In this document: positions 20,021 to 34,600 of the stretch, in pieces | Numbering within the stretch: the first letter of the stretch is position 1 | Layout: each line of letters begins with the position of its first letter | Assembly (NCBI GenBank): GCA_023052935.1 | Contig: CM041298.1 | Coordinates: forward strand, 54,753,813 to 54,817,812 | DNA length: 64,000 nucleotides | Source of the DNA: Piezodorus guildinii | Lineage: Eukaryota; Arthropoda; Insecta; Hemiptera; Pentatomidae | Reading direction: 5' to 3' | Program-made: the position numbers and the translations under genes | The notes under the pieces: model-generated | Seen by the model: the letters and a program-made list of their open reading frames with translations, nothing else | Databases searched by the model: none | Told to the model about the DNA's origin: nothing

Positions 20021-22214
20021 ATTGTTACCTAGACTCAAAATAGTCTGTCAGCAGGATCTCTATTATAGAGTGTGGAGCAGGGCACTTACAAGATGTTAGG
20101 GACCACAACATTAGAGAAATTATTTTCTGAACAACTTAAGATAACCACAAGAAATAAAAAACACAATAGTTATTAATTTTTGTATTTAATAATTTAAAAA
20201 AACCAAAAAGTTACATTTGCAAAATATAAGAAGCCTGTGAGCTCTCCTACTTGCCACAATTGAAAACCTTAATTAGGTTCATTAAGTTAGTAACTTGAAA
20301 CACATGTATAACATATGATTTTATGTTTACATATTTATGATCATTAATAATATATCACAAAGACAAAAAAAAAAAAAAAATACTCCTCTGAGCCATAATA
20401 TAGATTATTATATGAATTAATCTTAAAATAATTTTATGAGGATCTTCAGAAAAATAAACGTATTTCCCTTGGATTAGCAGGTGATTCTTTTTTCCCTCTT
20501 TCCCCTAAAAAAATATAATTAACTCCTAATTAAGATATATTTGGTAATTATAAATGGATTAAACTTTATGAAAAGAGACAGTAATGTTCTTTTGTTTCAT
20601 CCAAACAAGTTTTCTTTTAATTGGCAAAAATAGGGTCAAATTCACTGAAAGATCCAATTTTATGATGTCTAAACTGTCAAACAAAATTTTAATGCATATA
20701 ATAGTCTCAATCACATGTTTCCAGCCTCATAGCCATTTATAATGACTTTTAGGTTAGTGGACAAAATTATTAATTTCAAAATTTCCCTATAAGATAAAAA
20801 CAGATCATTTTGAAGGTAAGTTATAATTTGATTTTTTTTACTCCAGCAAGATGTAAATATTCACTTCGATTAATGAACATTCAGGAACGTGAAATTTGTT
20901 TTGTTTTTTTCATTTCTTGACCTTTGGTACTTTCATTTTAAAGTTCTAATGCAGTTTGAAATTATTGGAAAGGTATTGTTCGGTGTAAATTTTTTGTTAA
21001 TCTATCTAGGTAAGTCTAACATTAAGTTTACTCAATATTTTAGTTCATTGATTACAAGATAATTTATTTCAGAATTCATTTAAAGAAAAAATTATGAAAT
21101 CTTGTCAAAGTTTATTGGACAAAACAATGTTTGAATGAACTTTTTATGTTTTTTTTTTTTTTTTTACTCCCTTATGAAGCACTATATTCTATCTAACCCA
21201 CACATATAAAAAAAAATATATAGCATTATAGGATGTTTTATAATAGTATGTTTTTTGTTCTTCTGAGTTTTATTTTGCTGTGATTGATTTTATATAATTA
21301 CCTATTAATTTTATGAGATTCTCGTGTGTCCCTTGATGTATATATTCTTGTATTGTTGAAATGTCCAGTTTGTTGTGCTTAGTTGTTATTTTGGCGTATG
21401 ATGAATTATTTTTTATGATTCTTAAACATCTGTTAACATCTTTTCAACAATCTTAAACTGTAATCAAACTATATGTTCCTGTCAAGCCAAAAGGTAAAAA
21501 AAGAAAACAAGTATTATTACTATTATTATTTATACTCGCAACCGTGTAGCCATGCATCTATTAAATGTTTTATTGGAATATTACTTACATGATCTTCATG
21601 AAAATATTTGGGATCGTGAATATGTTGCATGATCTCTAGACCATTTTGTTTTTAATCTCAATTTGGGCAGGCTTGGTAACAAGAAAAAAGAAAGAAAGGA
21701 AACAAGTTGCTTTGGGTGATAATGAGATGAAGAATTAAATGTGTTGTATTTATCATACATGTAACAATTTACAGTCGAAATGTTTAGATCGTAGTGTATC
21801 ATATTAATCCAAAAAAGGCAGTGATTGATGAAAAAGTGCATTGACTGATTTTCATAGAATTTTCAAACACGTTCCATATGTTCAAACATGAGTAGATCAG
21901 AGTAGAGTGGTGTAGCTTAATCACTTGTTAAGTAAACTTGATGAGATCTCTAGTCCACAAGATGGGATAGTTGTTAGTATTGTATACATTTCATGTTAGT
22001 CTTTAATCTAGGTATAGTCTAAAGTATCATACTTAGTTTTTCGAGGGAACTGAAATGTCAATTTTAATGAGTGAACCTATGTGTTTCCATTGAGAGAAAA
22101 TCATATGGTTCAATTTTGAGGCACTATTTTAATACTCGATTTGTAGAACAACTTTTCTAAGCCAAATATGTGATTTCCTAGGAAAATGATTGATAAATAA
22201 GCATCTCTATTCAA
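20021..22214. other. AT-rich intergenic DNA, no gene seen
   Basis: Poly(A) and poly(T) runs occur (about 20367, 21150). No convincing coding frame or complete mobile element is recognised. Confidence 0.45.
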
Positions 22215-22660
22215 TAGTGTAAAGTGAAGACAACTCTCCACAAGACATTTATTCACCATGTTCTCACTTACGGGGTAGAAACTGGAAGCTTTTCCGAAAT
22301 GGATGAAAGTAAGCTGCTGGTCTTTGAAAGAAAAGTACTACGTCCCATTTATGGAGAGGTATGCTCAGATAACGAGTGGAGAAATGCAGAACTGGCTGCC
22401 ATACTATACATGATTATACAGAAGTAGCTAAGGTTCAATAGGATAAAACATTGAAAATGGGCAGGTCATGTAGAGTCGACTGGACGAGAATAGTCCAACC
22501 AACAAAATTATGTTCTCACGGCTAAAAAGGAAAATGGGCAGAACTGCTAGGACTGAATAACTGGAGGAAAGCTAGAAAAGAGACAGGAAAATAATTGAGG
22601 GAGGGATTAAGGCACGTGAGGAGCTCTAGCACTCATAAAGTAAAGATGCACAAAGAAAAT
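22215..22660 (+). pseudogene. LINE reverse-transcriptase C-terminal fragment
   Basis: Frames at 22224 onward read FIHHVLTYGVETGSFSEMDE and ESKLLVFERKVLRPIYGEVC, then NRIKHWKWAGHVEST. This is the conserved C-terminus of many non-LTR polymerases (VLTYGSETW… VFERKVLRKIYG… RWAGHV). Stops and frameshifts break it, and neither end of the element can be seen. Confidence 0.7.
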
Positions 22661-23500
22661 AGTAGATTCTAAGTCACATTAGTACTATTAACCCCAAATG
22701 GCCAGCCTACCTACATTGCAAATTAGGGACTGTGTAGAGGAGACTAAACCGGGAGGTTGATGGGAGTATTAGGACCAACATATTGAATATGGTTTTTAAA
22801 AAGGTTCATTTTAAATATTTCATATTTTAAAATTCACAAGGCATTAATATCCATAAATTACTCATTTGACCTCAGAAATACACTCTTTAAATCTAATGAG
22901 AAAATTATAATTTGTAATATTTATTTTCAACTTATTAACAAGACATCTCCTAATGAATTTCATATCGTTAATTTTCTGCTATAATGTCACAACTAAACAA
23001 TGTTTATGTCAGTAAAACAGGAGCGATTATTATGATGTAAACCTATTTTAATATCATTCTTAAACATTCAAGGACAATAGTCGCATTTGTATTCTGCTTT
23101 ATAATTCCTGAAACAAGGTTTTGGAGATTTATTACGGATACATACATCAGTGGCTGATTCAGTTTTTTTTTTGTTTTTTTTTCACAAGAAGAGGGAACTT
23201 TAGTTTCAGAAGAGAAGGGAGGGGAAGTAATTTAATGTACTTAACAACCCTAACTAAGTCGAAAAAAAATTATAAAACAGTAACTCACATTTACTCGATA
23301 ATCATTTTTTAAGATGGATTAATCCCCTTTCGGAAGGAGTACAATAAACTTAAGTTTAAAATTATTAATAACCATCATATATACAATATAACAATTAATT
23401 CACACTATATTAACAATATAATTTTTTCCAGATAGAAGGCAAAAACCAAATATAATAAAAATGTACAGTAAGTAATACAATTTAAGGCAAGCGGGCGAAC

Positions 23501-23606
23501 ATGCTGAACAATCCAATTCTTCCGAAGTTAGGGCCGTTCAAGTACCTTTCTGATGAAGGCGACCACTTTTACAACCGTGAATTGTGCATCGAATGCAATA
23601 TAAGTG
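23501..23606 (+). CDS. TTLL6: TTLL exon 1 (start codon)
   Basis: Begins [20 protein letters not shown] and carries the first CxxC (LCIEC). Donor GTATGT follows; the 66-bp intron ends TCTGTTCTTAG. Ends in phase 1. An unseen 5' UTR exon is possible. Confidence 0.75.
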
Positions 23607-23862
23607 GTATGTATAGTTCACTGATAATATGGTCAAAATGAGTTACATCAGTTATCTCAAGTCTGTTCTTAGGCCAAAAATGTATGGAATGTTTACAAAA
23701 TGGAAACGAAGGATTACATAATATGGAAAAAAAGGAAGATACACAAACAAGCAAGGGGGCCTCTTCTAACCCTCTACCACTAAAACCAAAAAAAATCAAG
23801 TATGGATATTATTCGTTCAGTAATAACAATATATTTTTGATGTAAGCTAAAATAAAAAAATA

Positions 23863-23894
<32 letters not shown>

Positions 23895-26800
23895 TATTTT
23901 TATATTATTATTATAATTATTTATTAGGCAAGGAATCCTTATACTCCTATTAATACAGCCATTTTTAACATTAATGGGATATCAACAGGGCATTTAACTC
24001 AGTTTAATGGTTTTATTAGGTCGATGAAGCACAGGGATGATTATTGAACAGTCAAAAAGTGAACATTAGCATAGAATGATAGTTTCTGATAGATCATAGT
24101 TTCTGGATCATCTTCGGAGTTATATTTTCTATCTTCCCACTGGTCATCTAATGGCAATGACCTAACGCCTTCGACTTGATTTATCTGATCGTTAGAGTTG
24201 AGATGCAACTTACAGAATATAATTTTACTTTTAATTGCTTTTAGAATATCTTCTGTCTACCAAGAAGTTCTACTTATTTTATATAGCAATGGTTCTTCCA
24301 AAATTGCAGTCAAAGAAGACGGAAACTTAAGACCTTCCTTCAATATCATTGCTATCCCATTTATAGCTAAATTCCCAACTTCTTTCAACTTCAACGAATA
24401 TTATGTAGGTTATTTTTTAATCTTAAAGCTTGTAATAGCAAATGACAAGCCATTTATCTCCATCCAATAATGTTAAATCACATTTCCTTCAAAACCAGTT
24501 CTGATTTAAGGAAAACCAGTAGTCTGAAATGCCTCATTTATAAGAACGTAAAAATGAAAAAATTATACTTATACTTTAATATATAAATGAAGTCATTTAT
24601 TGCAATAGAATACAGAATAATACCTTGATTCATAATATATCAGACCATCCTCTTAATGGTCTAACCTCTCTGGAAACCAAAACTAATGGGAAGTGGAGTA
24701 TCTTTATCCCCCTTTAATTTTTCTTTATCCCCTGCAATCCTCATCCAATTGTGTCCAGTGGCGGATTTCAGATAGTCACTCCACTGCCCACATTGCCTTT
24801 TTAAATTATAGGGAACCATTCAATCACCTTCAATGATCATCTGTCATCCTGAACTCTGGCAAGTTGTCCTGCCTATCTCCATTTGATTTTTCTAGCCTGA
24901 AGGATATGTCCAACACCAGAATTCCTTCTGTAAGACTAAACATTTAATTCTGTCCTTATAATTCATTATGCTTTGTAAGACAGAATTTTCCCAGATGATC
25001 AACATGGATTCCTGCACTTTTGTCAGTCAGTCCCTGTGTAGTAACAGGGAAGAATGCAGCTTTCAAACATCAGTTTCTTATTTCCCAAGCATAAGTTGCC
25101 CTTCATTGCCTAATATGTATAATTATAATAAACCAACTTAATTAGACTTTATCTCAACTGATTATAACATTAATAGGCTTTTTAAGAAGTTTCTGTAAAG
25201 AGGTTAGGCCAATTTTTCTGGCCACATAGGACAGGGTCTTAAAGCGATGACATTGTTGTTTATATGGTTTAACCCCATTAAGTACCACATAAATATCATT
25301 TTTTTTTCTTTTTGTGACCCAGCCTAAATGCATCATGGAAGGACATTATATGCCAGCTAAATCACTATTCGAGCAGGAAAATTGCCATGCCTAACCTCTC
25401 CAGAACTTTTAAGTTAAATGCTTCACATTCAAATATGAAGAATCAACTTCGTAGATCTTCTCGCCTGAATCTAACCTGGTATGCCATTTCATCCTCAAGT
25501 TTGCAGAATCTGAAGATTGGAAAGTCAGTTAAACTTAACCTGTTTATCTCAGGCCTTCAGATCAAGGCCCCTTACCTACTTTTTTATTTCTGATAACTAC
25601 TTTCCCTATTCATTGCAGGGATTCATATAAATCAACTTGTTTTGAGATGACTGATTAAGCTAGAGCAGGGTGAAAAAATATTTGAAATACAAATGACGAA
25701 ATTGTTCCATTTAAATAATATTTTTCACAGTAAAAAAATCTCTTCATAGCTCTGAATTCATCACTTACTCTTTGTGATAGGATATTGATTCCACTATATG
25801 ATCATATATTCTGATTATACTTCCATTTGCCAATCATATTTTCAGTGTTGATTGTAGCTTTCCATGATCGTATATTACACAACAGTTATCACTCTATATT
25901 CTGAATGAAAAACCTCATGAGACTCTAGATTAAACATTATCTGGTTGAGTCCAAAAATACCATTAATCCTTTGTTTCTTTCTATATTTTATTCTCTTCTA
26001 AATGAACAACATGGAAGCCATAAATCAACTTAAATCTGAATATCTTTCTGGACTTTTTTACTTTACCCAGTTACTTATTTGTAAAAGATTGATTTATCTT
26101 ATTATTAAGTTAATACTTATGAAGAACAGATGTTTAAAATAATGCATTAACAAGCTTCAAATGTAAACAAAAATGATTGTTTAATGTGCAATTTATTGAT
26201 ATATTCATTTAGGAGGTCACTAATGATTTTAAAATACACTATGCTTTTAATGATTTTTAAATACATTCAAATATATCCTCGTTCTCGTATCTTCTTCTGT
26301 TAACAAACTCACATATCTATGAGTCGAGGGATCGCTGGTAGCTGGGTGGTTAGCATAACAGCCTCCTATGCCAAAGGTCTTGGGTTCAAATCGGCAGCTG
26401 GTCCTAGGATTTTTTAATGGAAGTAAAAAATCCTTAGTTATGCCGTCCTTCGGAGGGGACCATAAAAGGTGGTCCCGAGCCTGTGGGATGTCAGGTACTC
26501 GTAAAGATCCATATCCTAATAAAATCTGGATAGGATAAATTTAGGACTCCCATTGTAGCATCCTCTGATTAGCCACAATAGCATAAAGTGACAAATAAAT
26601 AAAAAATTAAATAAATAAACATTAAATAAATAAACAAATAATCTGTGAGTGAAAAGAGATCTTCTGGTTCTTTTTTTTTTTTTATGAAAAGCAAGCTTCC
26701 TTAATTGAGACGTTGATTTCCAAAAGGTACTAAAGGACATTTTTTACGAAATTGATTTTTTTACATATTTGTATTCTAATCATTTAGTTTTATCTAAATA

Positions 26801-29800
26801 TTCTATTTGATGTTATCAAATGAATTCTCAAGTCCTTAAAAAACACGATTTAGAAATACGGTCATTTTCTAAAAGTACTAATTAAGCATTTATTTTCGTT
26901 CCAAATCATTCTAAAAAAATTAATTTCATAACTTTAATATGATGTTATTATTATAGTAAAAAATAATTCTAAATCTTAAGGCAAAAAGACCCAAATTAGC
27001 TAGTTTAATAATATAGTAATGAGAGATTTTCACGCTTCCTGTAAAATTTCCTAGAATGGATATAGTACCTTTTGGAAATCAACGTCTCAATTGTCCTCTT
27101 CTATATTTCTGAGTTACACAATATTCCACACCTCTGAAATGCCTTAACTACTAATTATTAATTTTTTTATATTTTTCATGATTGTGAGTTTTTCCTGTTT
27201 AGGTACCTTATTTTAAGTTTAAAAACAAAGGAACAAATTTTCTGATGGGAGGGGGAGGGGAGGAGCAAAACAGATGGGACATATATGACCAAAAAAAAAA
27301 AAAAAAAAATCAACTTTTAGATAATAGAATTTTATTAGATATCAACAAACTTCTTGAACAAATAGTAAACTAATTGAAAAAAAAAAAATCCAAGCCTCAT
27401 TTGTGAAGTGTGATAAGGCACAAACCATTTTAACTAAATCAGCAGAAAAAACTCAAAATAAGATGTCCTGATTTTTTCATCAATACCAACCAAAAACGTA
27501 AACAAAAAATCTGGTGCGGGCAACACACAACTTTCACTTACCTAAATTTTTAAAATCAATGAAAGAATTTTCAAAACAGTTAGAGATAAAAATACGTGAA
27601 ACTATTAAGAATTAATTAAATTGAATTTTATAGAAAATGTGTTTCATTAAAAAATCTATTATATTATTATCTAAAATAATCAGTTAGTTTTATGTTCATG
27701 TCATCACTCTCTATTAACTTTTAAAAGCTTGTGTATGATATAATATTTTTCTAAAATCTTTAGCTTTCCAACGGTATATCATACATGTATATTACTGCTC
27801 TTATGTTGAAAAACGGAAAAAATTGCATTAAAAAATTTTTTTTTTTGTTTTCTCCTTTAGTTTGGTATCGAATTTATATATTTTACCTCTTTTTCATCAG
27901 CGTTAACAAGATAATATAGTTATTTTTATTGAATCTACAAAATTAAAGATACTTTAGGGGAAGAAAATTTAAAATATCGGCCTTTAAGCCCTGTCAGACC
28001 ATTTTTATCTAAATAAAACCTACATGATATTAAAGCCCATTAAATTTTACATCGATGTAGCGAGTTTAATCAAAATCGTCGGAACCGTTTTTGAGAAAAT
28101 CGAAAAAAGGTGCAAAATGCATGGTATAAAGTGCCTCTTCTGTTAGGCTCATTTTGATGAAAAAAGTTTTGTCACGTCTCGGGCGTATAGTTGTCTTAAA
28201 TATGAAATTTCAGTTTCATAGGACTTACCGTTTCCGCCCGGGAGTTACCACAGACACACACACACAGACACACACACACAGACCTTTTTGCGGGACTTGG
28301 TTATTTGGACTCAGGAGACCCTAAAACGTGTATTTCCGTTGAAAACTGGAATTCGAAAATTTTCACGATCGCAATACTTCCCCTTACTTTATATAGTAAG
28401 TGAAAGTAAAAACAAGAGGGTATAGTAGATAAGAGATATTAACTCCTGTAGTGAGTATGTACTAGCACCTAGCAGTATCAGCGGGCACTAGAGGTTCCAG
28501 AGATCAAGAATACCAGTGGGACAGCCATATACATGTTTTGAAAGGGGAAAAAACTGGTACTTCATGGAAACCCAGTGGGACATATGTAACCCAGTGGTAG
28601 TCAAAGGGTTAAATGATATTTCTTTAAGTTGTAATGAGATTCATTATTAAAAAATATAAGTTCAACGTTTCTTAAAATCTAGGAGGTATTAGGTCATTCC
28701 TTCGTGCATAAAATGTATATCGCCTAGCAACACCTGTTAATATATAAGGGGTCACCCACAGTGTAGTGGCTAGCATAACAGCTTTCTATGCCAAAGGTTC
28801 AAACCTGCGGGTGGCTCTAGGATTTTTTAATGGGAGTAAAAAATCCTTAGTTATGCTGTCAACACACAACACGTTGAAAGGTGGTCCCTAGCCTATGTGA
28901 TGTCAGGTACTCGTTAAAGACCTCTATCCTAATAAAACCTGAATAGGCAAAATTTAGGACTCCCAACGAAGAATTTTTCGATTAGCCATGGTAGCATAAA
29001 AGTGACGTTAAACAAATAAACAAACAAACAACCTGTTAATATAACAAGATATGGCATTATTCTAAACAGTAACTGGTGTGAGTAAAGTAAAAAAGACCCA
29101 ACCTTTCAAATTAGTAGCCTTCATCTTTTAAATAGTGATCATGTGCTTTCTATCTTTTTATTTACTTTAAAATTAAATTAATTAAATACTTTAAAACCAT
29201 CTTGAAGGAGCAGAATGGTGCAGTGTATAGGGAACTAGATTACTATTCTCTGAGTAAGGGGTTTGATCTGGCTATAGCAGAATAATTATTTATTCTGTTA
29301 CTTCTCCCAAGGAATGATCCAGGAGTAGAGAATCTTAATGAAGATTTGGTATAACAAATGGGTACTTAAAAACTGGAAGAAAATCCTATTGGCTTAGTGC
29401 AATATCAGTCTTCTTAAACGATCTATGGCCTAAAAACAGTATAAATCCTTACATATATTAACCTAAGACCCTTCATGGATTGTAATGGTAAAGGTGCTTT
29501 GATGATATATTTTTGATGTAGTTAGTCAAGAATACTATTGGATAAAAAAGACCGCATTTAAAAATGACAATAAGTAATAATTAGGAGGCAATACATTGAT
29601 TAATTAGAGAACCCAACAATGCATAATGCAGTGTTTAATAGGCATAATATAAACCGTAGACCAATTAGCACGACTCACTGACTTCATCACTAAAGCCTTT
29701 AACGAACGCAAACATATTGGTATGCTCCTTCTGGACCTAGAAAAAGCATTTGATACTGTGTGGCACTCCGGACTCATATACAAATTAATCTCACATAATC

Positions 29801-31653
29801 TTCCGCCATACCTGATTCACATTATTCACTCATATTTTTCAAATAGACAGTTTTATATTCAAGTTGGCAAATCTACTTCCGATACTCTCCCTATCTCGGT
29901 GGGTCTTCCCCAAGGCTCTTGCTTATCTCCAATTCTATTTAATTTGTTTATTTCCGACCTACCCACCAAACCATTTGTGACGAGCTCCTTATATGCCGAT
30001 GACACTGCATTGCACACTTTATCATATCTCATTGATACTGTAGTAAATCGCTTACAACAATACTTTAAACAATTTAACAAATATTGCAACAAATGGAAAT
30101 TGAAAATTAATCCCACCAAATCTGAAGCAATCCTGTTCACTAAACGTTGCTCAAAAATAAACCACCAAATTAAGTTAAATTCAGCTCTCATCCCATGGTC
30201 AAAATCTGTACAGTACTTAGGCCAAACTTTAGACAAATCACTTACTTTCACAGACCACATCAACAGAAAAACTGATAAAGCAAAAAAAAATAATATACAA
30301 AATGTTTCCTTACTTTAGTAGAAAATCCCGTTTGAGTCCTCAAAACAAATTAACAATATATAAATCAGTCATCCGCCAGTTAATCACATACGCCTCTCCA
30401 GTCTGGAGTTCATCCTGCTCGACTAATTTCCAAAAACTCGAGAGAATTCAAAACTTGTCAATGCGGATAATTAATAATTTCCCCCGATACACGAAAATAT
30501 GATCAATGCTCCAAGACTTGCAGTTTCCTACAATCAAACAACTTGTCCATTCACAAACAGCTTCTTACTTCAGTAAAACTTCGGTCTCCAAAAGCCCATT
30601 AATAAAAGAAATCGGTAATTACAATAAATTTTCACTAAAACGATATATCCATAAGAGAACATAACATATATTATTAAATTAACTTACTTTCTTATGTTAT
30701 AAATTTCTTAATTTTATAATATCAAATATATGTATGTATTTTCTATTAATTTTTGTATTTTCAATTATTTCATGTATTTTCAATTATTTTATGTATTTTC
30801 AATTATTTTAAGCATCTTCAAATATTTTATGTATTCTCAATTATTTTATGTGTAGTTTTTTATGCTTAAGTTTTTTGTATAATTTTCCCTCCAATTGTAA
30901 TAAAACCTCAATTTTATTTCACCATATGTTTGCCATTTAGGCTAAAGTACTATAATCACAAAAAAAACAAAAATATTTTCTGATTGTAAGGATGACTCAT
31001 CCAAAATCATTGTAAACATTTTTTCAAAATGTAAATATGTGAATAAAGTTTATTTATTTATTATTTTATATTTATATAAACATTGTTTATTCATAACACA
31101 TCTAGAAAATAAATTTGTGTATTCTCTGGCCTCGATATTAATCAAATTTTTTTTCCAGGCCAAACTACATCTGCACAGCACACTGCAGGTATGATATCGT
31201 TCGACAGATCGCATCTAAGTTTGGGATGAGGGAATCCCAAGAAAATTGGAACATTCTATGGAGTGATTATATTGTTACTTGTGAAAGAATTAAAAATTTA
31301 CGGAGGTATCAGGTAAATTTTGTTACAAGAATTAGATCATATTTGATTAGATTGGAAATAGTAGGTTTTAAAATAAATTATAATCAACCATTGTCAATCA
31401 AAAATTGCTGACAAAAAACTAAATATTGAATAAATTCAAGTTGCAAAACAATTAATAATTGGATTGTAGTATCATCAATAATATGGAACAATATTCAGAA
31501 ATTTATTATACTTCCTGGAGGAAGAATGTGGCAATAATTTAATATAATGTTTTAGTTTCACATAATCAAATATAAGTTTACACCTGAAGTACATGTTTTA
31601 GAGTCCCCTGAGTCTAAAAGACCAAGTCGAGCCAAGAGGTCTGTGTGTGTGTG

Positions 31654-31687
<34 letters not shown>

Positions 31688-34600
31688 ATATAAACTCGAG
31701 GAATCAGAAGATCCACTTTCAAATCATATAAGTTTCATTATGACTGAAATAGTCTGACAGGGCTTCAATGCTGATAATTTAAATTTTCTTCCTATAAAGT
31801 ACCTTTAATTTTGTAGGTTAAAAAAATAAACATTTCATTCTAATAGCATTAAAAAAAACAGGTAAATAAAATATACAAGTTAAAAATTTGATATCTAACA
31901 AAAGGAGAAATATTTCTTTAAGGTAATTTTTTTTTTTTTGGAACATAATAATAATAATATAGATTTATAATATACCTACTAAAATTTTGAGAAAATATAT
32001 TATGTTATATACAAAGTTGTCTATGTCAATGGAGAGTGATGAAAATTGCATAAAACTAAGCGATTGTTATAGATAATAATTACTATTTTAAATTAATTAA
32101 TCTAAAATTAATGTTTCCATAAAACCTTAATGTTATTTTTTTTTTAACTCTAGCTTTATTTAAATTTCTTAAATTGATTTTAAAAACTGAGGTAAGTTAA
32201 TTTCAAGTGTTACACATATCAGATTTTTTAATCATTAAGCCATAATAACATTTTGGCAATTTAGCAACATCAGGATTATTAACTACTAAATAATAGAAAT
32301 ATTAATTAAAGTGGAAAAAACTAATAGGTGTGTGCCGATGTTTTTTTAACAAAATTAGTTTTTTCTGTTCTCTCTTTTACTTCATTATTATTCATTTTTT
32401 GTTAACAGAAAATCAATCACTTTCCTGGAATGGCAGAAATTTGTCGTAAAGATTTGCTGGCAAGGAACCTAAATCGTATGAGCAAGCTTTTTCCAAAAGA
32501 CTACGACTTCTCACCAAAGACATGGCTATTACCAATAGAGTATGTTGATTTACAGTTAAATTTGTTTAAAGTTAGATACAGCAAAAGAGATGATTTGGAT
32601 GTTTTAAGACAAGAAAAACAAATAAATGTCGTTATTCTTCTTGTGGTGCCTATCCCTTAAGGATGTTGGCAATCATCAAGGCAATGCGTACTTTATCTAC
32701 TGCTGCATGAAAAAGGCCTACCGTAGTTGTATTATACCATGTTCATAAGTTCTTCAACCAGGATATCCTTCGCCTACCAGGCCTCCTCCTGCCCTCCACC
32801 TTGACCTGCTAAATCAACTGCAACAAGTTATACCAATGGCTACTTCTCATTATATGCCCTAAATATTTCAGCTTACAAGATTTTATTAAAAACAGGAGCT
32901 CCTTTTCTTTACCCATTGTTTCTAAGACCCTAATATTGGTAACATGATCGGTCCATGGGATTCTTAAAATACGTCAGTATAACCACATCTCAAACGACTC
33001 AAGTTTTGCACAGAAAGCTTCAGTTAGAGTCCAGGATTCAACCCCATATCAATAGTCTGATTTTAGTTGGCAGTGATAGATCATGAACTAGTTTGACATT
33101 GTCAATTGTTTTTCGTCAATTGTTAAGAATCTTTTCAACGAGAATGGCGACTTTAACTTAGAATGAAAAAAAAAAAAATTAAAACAGTCCTTAAAATATG
33201 AAAATCGGGCATATCCTTTGAAATAGTAAATTAGTCCTTTTAAAAGTGTCTCTGCGAAAGTGTCTCTGGCCATCTCTATTCTGCATTTAATTTCCACACA
33301 GTGATCCCAGGTTTTATATATTTTCGGTTTTGAGATAAGTATATACTGAACTATTTCTATTTGTTGGTTATTTATTGCAACTTGGCCAGGATGGTTGTTG
33401 GTTTTTGACAAAACCATGTATTTTGTTTTTTTTAAATAAATAAAAAATAAATGATACACAGTTATATCACAAGAAATTTCAAATTTTGACTGTTTGGTGT
33501 AAAGAGTACATTGAATTTATTAATAAGTATTAAAACTTCCAGGATTTAATATTCTAAATTATTAGGTTACAACTAATTTACAATTATAACTACATTTATT
33601 TATTACACTTATTTACTACATTTATTTATTATCACTCCCAAAACAACTGAATAGTACTTTGAAGTAATTATTATTTCCTGGAAGGACTGCAAATCATTTA
33701 CTTTATAAAATAACAAAGCATATAAAATAACAATATGCTAGCATTATCTGAAGATATTACGGATACAATGTTTGTTTTTAAAGTTTAGGAGAGGTAACTG
33801 AATACTCAAAAAGACATAAAAACACAACTTACATTTTGAAGCCAGACATCGGCTGTAAAGGAAAAGGAATACAGCTGACGAAGACAGTTAAAGACCTAGC
33901 TAGTCTAGATCGTACTATCTGCCAAGTCTATGTTTCAAAGGTATGTAATCCCTTTGATACATACCAAACTAATTAAGTAATGTTGACAAAATTAAATCTA
34001 AATTTTACTTTTTAATGTCAATATTTAATGTTGAAGCATAAAATAATTTCTTTAAATTTGCAAGAATATTTCACTAAATTTAATCCTATTCTTTTATTAA
34101 TTCTATGCTTATATTTACGGGAGGAAACTTTTCATTTTAAACCTGCATTATTTTTATAATATTAATTTTTTTTAAAATATTTATTCTCTATCTCTTTTTC
34201 TTCATCTCAGTAAATTATAACTTTATAATTATTAAAATATTAACCTATCCATTTCCATTAGTTATCTAGGAATGGATATGTTCTGTTAGAAATCTTGGTA
34301 TCATCTTCGACCAAAACCTCACATGGACTATCCATGTTTCCTATATTATTCGCAAATCAATCACTTCTCTTAAACTCTTTTCAAGATTGCGTGATACACT
34401 GCCTTTCAAAGTTCGTCGGCTCCTTGTTTCTTCTCTCCTCTTCCCCCACTTTGACTATGGCTGCCTAGTTTTTGGTGGATTGTCTGGTGGACTTGAGATG
34501 AGATTGGAAAGGCTAATGAAATGTTTTATTAGATTCATCTTCGGAGTCCTCAGACGCTCCAGCGTCTCCGACAGGTATGCCGAGTTGAAATGGCTCAATC

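Larger units (their letters stand above)
29655..31073 (+). mobile_element. 5'-truncated Jockey-type LINE
   Basis: The copy starts inside the reverse transcriptase and runs to an AATAAAG-(TTTA)n end. A short ATATAAAC match (29647-29654 and 31074-31081) may be its duplication. The 3' part includes a tandem array of a 20-21-bp TATGTATTTTCAATTATTT unit. Confidence 0.8.

Noticed and set aside
21596..21841. 81-codon minus-strand frame
   Set aside because: No similarity, AT-driven composition, and no splice or start context.
22224..22427. 67-codon frame considered as a host gene
   Set aside because: The sequence matches the LINE polymerase C-terminal pattern and continues in broken frames.
25387..25593. 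68-codon frame in TTLL intron 2 considered as an extra exon
   Set aside because: Exon 2 joins exon 3 exactly in phase and in family alignment; an exon here would break the continuity.
26345..26400. tRNA-like segment with box A and box B
   Set aside because: It is the head of a SINE, repeated with the same body at several places, so it is not a functional tRNA gene.
30755..30852. Short regularly spaced repeats considered as an array of biological interest
   Set aside because: The units are head-to-tail without spacers in a LINE 3' UTR; this is a minisatellite, and CRISPR does not apply in a eukaryote.
33789..33794. Alternative starts for TTLL exon 5
   Set aside because: An acceptor at 33783 gives the correct phase and a gap-free fit to the family; the later AGs do not.
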